A stretch of DNA of 64,000 nucleotides from Hungatella sp. UBA4396 (GTDB taxonomy: Bacteria > Bacillota > Clostridia > Lachnospirales > Lachnospiraceae). Shown here piece by piece: positions 60,035 through 64,000 of this stretch. The stretch's first letter is position 1. Every line of letters begins with the position of its first letter. The notes under the pieces are model-generated. The model ran no database searches, had not been told where the DNA came from, and worked only from the letters and a program-made list of their open reading frames with translations. The DNA is taken from positions 1-64,000 of the forward strand of contig DGRE01000032.1 of the NCBI GenBank assembly GCA_002389905.1, read 5' to 3'. A program made the position numbers and the translations under genes.

Positions 60035-60143
60035 GATTTGCAACCATATTCTTCCTTTCATACAAATTTTAAATTCTCCAATATACCACACTTTATATAA
60101 TGTTTATAAATATTTTGTTTTGTTTCAAGAAATAGTTATCAGG

Positions 60144-60160
60144 TTGGCATGAACATTGCT
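60144..60160 (+). promoter_or_regulatory. Sigma-54 (-24/-12) promoter of the GntP operon
   Basis: TTGGCATGAACATTGCT has GG and GC separated by 10 bases. It lies about 70 bases before the permease start and about 120 bases after the TGTTGCA elements. It is nearly identical to the promoter of the divergent otnK arm. The rest of 60035-60229 shows nothing else. Confidence 0.85.
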
Positions 60161-60229
60161 TTTTAATACAGTATCAAAAATTGGCAGAAGAAAATGTCTG
60201 TCAGAAAAATATGAATGGAGGGTTCATCT

Positions 60230-61555
60230 ATGTCAACAACCTATGTACTTACTGTTTTTGCCGTTGTGATTGTGCTGATGATTGTGCTGATTTCCAAATG
60301 CAAGGTCAACGCAGCATTCGGTATCCTGATCTCTGCCTTAATCCTGGCAGTAGCTTTGGGAACTCCGTGGGCGGAGATTGAAAGCACCATAAACGGGGGA
60401 TTTTCCGGAACCATTAAAAGTGTGGCTATCGTCATTTTCTTAGGCTGCACCATGGGGACGGTACTGGAAAAGACCGGTGCGGCAATCCGCATTACCAAGT
60501 GGGCCATCGGCCTGGTGGGTGAAAAAAACATAATCTGGGCCATTGCCCTCAGCTCCGCCATTTTAGGTATTCCAATCTGGGCTGATACGGTAGTAATTTT
60601 GTTAATTCCCATTGTATCCCTTCTGGCAGTCCAGACTAAGAAATCCATGATGAGCTATGGCACCGCTCTTTATTTGGGCGCTTTGGTAACTGCTTCTTTA
60701 GTTCCTCCCACTCCCGGCCCGGTGTCCGCAGCGGCTTTGCTGAACGTACCCTTAGGTCAGGCGATTTTGTGGGGAGCCATTGTTGCCGTTCCAAGCGTAA
60801 TTGGTGCGACTTTTTATTGCATCACCTTAAAGACTCCTGTTGCCCCTAAGGAAGAGTTTTTGGTATCGGCCAGAGAAACTGACCATATGGAACTTCCCTC
60901 CCTTTCCAAATCCCTGCTTCCCATCATGTTTCCTCTGTTTTTAATCCTGGCCAACACCGTTGCGTCGGTAGCTGTTCCGGAGACACCGGTTGCAAATGTC
61001 TTTGCATTTATCGGAAGCCCCCTGGCCGCATTATTTACCGGCTGCCTCCTTTCCCTGCTTTTAGCCGGTAAGGAATGGAAGAGTAAAAAGGTGTTAAATG
61101 ACTGGGTCAACGAAGGAATTACGGCAGCAGCCATGCCCATTATTGTAACCGGTATGGGCGGCGCTTTGGCGGTTTTCGTAAAAAACGCAGGCGTTGCTGA
61201 GAAAATTGCAGAAGCCGTGGTACAGTCTTCCTTCCCGGCCATTCTGATTCCGATTATGATTGCAGCCATTATTCATATGGTTACCGGCTCCAATGCCCTG
61301 GGGGTTATGACGGCAGCTGCCCTGGTAGAGCCTATGCTGGCAACCCTGGGAATTTCTCCAGTGGCAGCCTTTCTGGCCTGCGGTACGGGAGCCCTGATGT
61401 TTAAGCATGCCAATTCTTCCGGTTTCTGGGTAACGGTTTCCATGTCCAATATGGATGTAAACCAGGGTATCCGCGCCGTAGGAGGAGCTTCGACAGTAGC
61501 CGGATTTATCGGTGCAGTGTGTACCTGTATTCTGGTGGCTCTGAATGTAATCTGA
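60230..61555 (+). CDS. GntP-family gluconate/acid-sugar permease
   Basis: The 441-residue, 12-helix permease fits the GntP family: 'CKVNAAFGILISALILAVALG' region, 'FGCTMGTVLEKTGAA' (here Leu-Gly-Cys), 'IWADTVVILLIPIVSLLA', 'LVPPTPGPVSAAALL' and 'GSNALGVMTAAALVEPMLATLG'. Members are proton symporters for gluconate and other aldonates, including C4 acids. ATG at 60230 follows GGAGGG at 8-9 bases; an in-frame ATG at 60215 overlaps it. It is the first gene of a sigma-54-driven operon with two oxidoreductases. Confidence 0.9.
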   Translation: MSTTYVLTVFAVVIVLMIVLISKCKVNAAFGILISALILAVALGTPWAEIESTINGGFSGTIKSVAIVIFLGCTMGTVLEKTGAAIRITKWAIGLVGEKNIIWAIALSSAILGIPIWADTVVILLIPIVSLLAVQTKKSMMSYGTALYLGALVTASLVPPTPGPVSAAALLNVPLGQAILWGAIVAVPSVIGATFYCITLKTPVAPKEEFLVSARETDHMELPSLSKSLLPIMFPLFLILANTVASVAVPETPVANVFAFIGSPLAALFTGCLLSLLLAGKEWKSKKVLNDWVNEGITAAAMPIIVTGMGGALAVFVKNAGVAEKIAEAVVQSSFPAILIPIMIAAIIHMVTGSNALGVMTAAALVEPMLATLGISPVAAFLACGTGALMFKHANSSGFWVTVSMSNMDVNQGIRAVGGASTVAGFIGAVCTCILVALNVI

Positions 61556-61602
61556 TATAGGTAAATAAAAACAAAATGGAATTACAGAAAGGAAAGAAAC
61601 AA

Positions 61603-62592
61603 ATGGAGAAGTTTGTTACAAGAGCAGCACGCTTAAATAAAGCTTATGATATTGAATTAATTGAACGTGAATTGGAATGCGGAGAAGATGACATTATTGT
61701 CAAGAACCATATGATGGGCATTTGCGGGTCTGATAAAAGCTTTTACAGGGGATTTATGCCGCCTCAGACTGCGGAATTCCGTCAAAAACCGGAATTTCCA
61801 TTTCTGCTGGGACATGAAAGCGGGGGCACTGTGGTTGCAGTAGGAAGCCGTGTCAGCGATTACCGGCCCGGTGATAAGGTGATCGCATTTGGCTGGAATA
61901 ATAACTTTGCCGATTATTTTAAGTCAAAGGCATTTCAGCTTCAGCCTGTTCCTGAAGGTCTGGATATGGATATTGCTGCCCTTGGAGAACCGACTGCATG
62001 CGCCATGTACTCAGGCATGAATACGGGAGTACAGCTTGGTGATGTGGTGGTGGTTATGGGCGGAGGCTATGCGGGACAGATCATAGCCCAATGCTCCAAG
62101 CTGAAAGGGGCTTACCAGGTGATTGTGGTAGATGTTTTAGAGGGAAAGCTGAACCTGGCAAAAGCTCTGGGGGCAGATGTTGTGATCAATTCCAAAGAGG
62201 AGGACCCGGTCGCCAAGGTAATGGCTATGACAGGAGGACGGGGAGCTGATGTGGTGGTAGAGGCAGCCGGTACGGCAGAATCCTTTAACACGGCCAGCGC
62301 ATTGATCCGCCACAACGGAAAGTTCGTATTCTATAGCTGGGTAACCACTCCTGTAACCTTAAATATCAGCCGGTGGCATGATGACGGCCTGGAGTTTGTA
62401 AATACCTGTCTGGTTCACCACACATGGCAGCAGCGTTATGTATGGGTTCCTGACACACTCCGGCCCATTATTCAGGGATCTGTAAAGATCAGGCCATTGA
62501 TTACCAACGAATTTAAGCTGGGAGACATTAAGGAAGGCTTTGATCTGGCTGATCAGGATGACGCTGCAATCAAGATCGTATTCCGTCCTTAA
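61603..62592 (+). CDS. Zinc-type medium-chain dehydrogenase
   Basis: The 329-residue MDR protein has catalytic-zinc segments 'GICGSDKSFY' and 'LLGHESGGTVVAVGSRV', followed by 'LGEPTACAMYSGM' and the Rossmann motif 'VVVMGGGYAGQIIAQCSKL'. The four-Cys structural zinc loop of classical alcohol dehydrogenases is missing. It probably oxidises a hydroxyl of an acid sugar to the keto form needed by the OtnK-like kinase. ATG at 61603 has AGAAAGGAAAG upstream; a start at 61576 would place the site inside the gene. Confidence 0.85.
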   Translation: MEKFVTRAARLNKAYDIELIERELECGEDDIIVKNHMMGICGSDKSFYRGFMPPQTAEFRQKPEFPFLLGHESGGTVVAVGSRVSDYRPGDKVIAFGWNNNFADYFKSKAFQLQPVPEGLDMDIAALGEPTACAMYSGMNTGVQLGDVVVVMGGGYAGQIIAQCSKLKGAYQVIVVDVLEGKLNLAKALGADVVINSKEEDPVAKVMAMTGGRGADVVVEAAGTAESFNTASALIRHNGKFVFYSWVTTPVTLNISRWHDDGLEFVNTCLVHHTWQQRYVWVPDTLRPIIQGSVKIRPLITNEFKLGDIKEGFDLADQDDAAIKIVFRP

Positions 62593-62660
62593 TTTCCATT
62601 TTTTATTATTTTTAAAAACTGAGGTACATAACGAATACCGGTAAAGGAGAAATGCATAGC

Positions 62661-64000
62661 ATGGATTATACAAATTTATTAAATGACAATACAGGTAAAA
62701 AATCAAAGGTGGGAATCATCGGGGCCACCAGAGGATACGGCTACACACTTCTGGCCCAGATTCCCAAAGTCAGGCTGATGGAGCTGCGGGTCATCTGCTC
62801 CAGACATCCGGAAGAATGTCTGGAAGTATTAAAGGAAATAGGGTATGATGAAGGCAGAATTGTTTTCTGTGAAAATAAGGAACAGATTGAAGGTGCAGGG
62901 GAAGATGACATTCTTATTGTCAGCGATTACCGCCTTGTTATGGAATGCGGAATTACAGCTCTTGTGGAATGCACCGGAAATACTGCGGTAAGCTCTGATG
63001 CAGCCCTTTTAGCTCTTGGAAAAGGCATTAATGTTTACATGGTTTCCAAAGAGACTGACAGCGTGTGCGGCCCGGTGTTCAACCAGGCGGCTGCCGAAAA
63101 CGGTGCGGTCTATGCCCTGGTAAACGGCGACCAGCCCCGCAACTTATTAGACCTTTACTCCTGGGCAATGCTTTTGGGCCTGGAGGTAGTGGCTGCGGGA
63201 AAATCCAGTGAATACGATTTTGTATGGGACAGGGAAACAGGAGAGTTCACTTATACAGATGGAAGCGGGGCAAGTGAAAGCCTGCCGGAGCTTTTAAAGC
63301 ACTGGAGGTATGAGGGAAGGGAAACCTTGGAGGAGCGGAGTAAGATGCTGGAAAAGTATACGGGAGTCATTTCCGCAGACCTTTGCGAGATGAATCTGGT
63401 ATCCAACATCACCGGACTGGTGCCGGCAGCCCCGTTTTTAAACTATCCAATTGCTAAGATCAGCGAGCTTGCAGATATTTTTATTCCGGAGGAAGAGGGA
63501 GGCATCCTGAAAAAGACGGGAGTCGTGGATGTGTTCTACAACTTAAGAGGTACGGACGAGGCCAGCTTCTGCGGAGGCGAGTTTATTGTGGTCAGATGTG
63601 AAAATGAGAAAATGTGGGATATTTTAAGGGGTAAGGGCCATGTGATGAGTAAAAATGGCAAATATGCTTGTATTTATTATCCTTACCACTACATGGGCCT
63701 TGAAACCCCGGTATCAATTCTGCTGGGAGATTTTATGGGGATCGGCACTCATACGGAATGCCGCCAGGTAACGGTTATGGCTGGTGTGGCGGAGAAGGAT
63801 CTGCCGAAAGGAACAATTCTTTCTGTTCACGGACACCACCATGCCATCGAGGGTCTGGTTCCTCAATTGATTGAAAGAGGAACAGTTGAAAATCTGGCGC
63901 CGTTTTATCTGCTCAATGGCATGGTTTTACTCCGGGATGTGAAGCAAGGTGAGCCGGTTACTCTTGCTGATGTGGATTTGTCGCAGGGGGAAGCATATAA
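62661..64000 (+). CDS. NAD(P)-dependent oxidoreductase with SAF domain (3' end outside window)
   Basis: 446 complete codons are visible, with no stop before the window end. The N-terminal half is a homoserine-dehydrogenase-like Rossmann domain ('VGIIGATRGYGYTLLAQI', 'VECTGNTAVSSDAALLALGKGINVYMVSKETD'). The C-terminal end has a SAF-like part ('LPKGTILSVHGHHHAIEGLVP', 'FYLLNGMVLLRDVKQGEPVTLADVDL'). Such proteins accompany tetronate and branched acid-sugar genes, but the reaction of this one is not known to me. ATG at 62661 is chosen, with AAAGGAGA 10 bases upstream; the ATG at 62652 is too close to the site. Confidence 0.82.
   Translation, partial: MDYTNLLNDNTGKKSKVGIIGATRGYGYTLLAQIPKVRLMELRVICSRHPEECLEVLKEIGYDEGRIVFCENKEQIEGAGEDDILIVSDYRLVMECGITALVECTGNTAVSSDAALLALGKGINVYMVSKETDSVCGPVFNQAAAENGAVYALVNGDQPRNLLDLYSWAMLLGLEVVAAGKSSEYDFVWDRETGEFTYTDGSGASESLPELLKHWRYEGRETLEERSKMLEKYTGVISADLCEMNLVSNITGLVPAAPFLNYPIAKISELADIFIPEEEGGILKKTGVVDVFYNLRGTDEASFCGGEFIVVRCENEKMWDILRGKGHVMSKNGKYACIYYPYHYMGLETPVSILLGDFMGIGTHTECRQVTVMAGVAEKDLPKGTILSVHGHHHAIEGLVPQLIERGTVENLAPFYLLNGMVLLRDVKQGEPVTLADVDLSQGEAY

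Noticed and set aside
1..64000. CRISPR arrays, rRNA operons, prophage or intact insertion sequences
   Set aside because: No regularly spaced repeats, rRNA sequence, transposase, integrase or phage structural gene was seen in the window.

Overview
The window looks like a chromosomal segment of a Clostridia-class anaerobe, most likely Lachnospiraceae of the Lacrimispora/Enterocloster type. The reasons are strong AGGAGG-type ribosome binding sites, YesM/YesN two-component genes, several chemoreceptors, and a complete selenocysteine-dependent Stickland-type reductase cluster. The species assignment is inference; no rRNA or ribosomal protein gene lies in the window.

Layout. 1-3.4 kb: the tail of a four-carbon acid-sugar operon (TIM-barrel isomerase, racemase-fold protein, OtnK-like kinase, OtnC-like decarboxylase). 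3.4-5.1 kb: a poor region with a group II intron 3' remnant, an XRE regulator and an orphan gene. 5.1-13.2 kb: a YesM/YesN-type two-component system, an FbpABC/AfuABC-like ABC importer and a SorE/YggP-like sugar-phosphate reductase. 13.4-14.4 kb: a pirin. 14.5-19.6 kb: an operon of DUF364 protein, FecCD-type ABC importer and MoeA, behind a consensus promoter that overlaps a ModE-like site; molybdate or tungstate uptake is inferred. 19.8-21.5 kb: a chemoreceptor with an apparent N-terminal frameshift. 21.6-26.4 kb: a Zn/Mn-type ABC importer with a DtxR-family repressor, a 34-residue membrane peptide and a palindromic operator. 26.5-32.4 kb: a GGDEF sensor and two chemoreceptors. 32.5-38.9 kb: a cell-wall-repeat protein, MBL-fold lipoprotein, DUF3006 protein, exonuclease, D,D-carboxypeptidase, TIGR01906 membrane protein and TRIC-family channel.

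39.0-53.9 kb holds the most coherent system: selD (itself a selenoprotein), tRNA-Sec, selB, thioredoxin reductase and thioredoxin, grdA (Sec), grdC, grdD, selA, a component B pair (grdI and grdH, the latter with Sec), a BCCT transporter and a LysR of the selenium-metabolism-associated type. Three in-frame UGA codons are read as selenocysteine, each followed by a plausible bacterial SECIS hairpin. The BCCT neighbour points to betaine as substrate: betaine would enter by BCCT, be reduced with electrons from thioredoxin, and yield acetyl phosphate (ATP) and trimethylamine.

54-55.9 kb: a FadR-type GntR regulator and two tandem DUF3841 genes. 56-64 kb: a second acid-sugar module. A PrpR-type sigma-54 activator lies between a divergent otnK-otnC pair and a GntP permease/dehydrogenase/SAF-domain oxidoreductase operon. 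Both arms have well-formed -24/-12 promoters, and TGCAACA/TGTTGCA elements lie at enhancer distance. The last gene runs off the window end.
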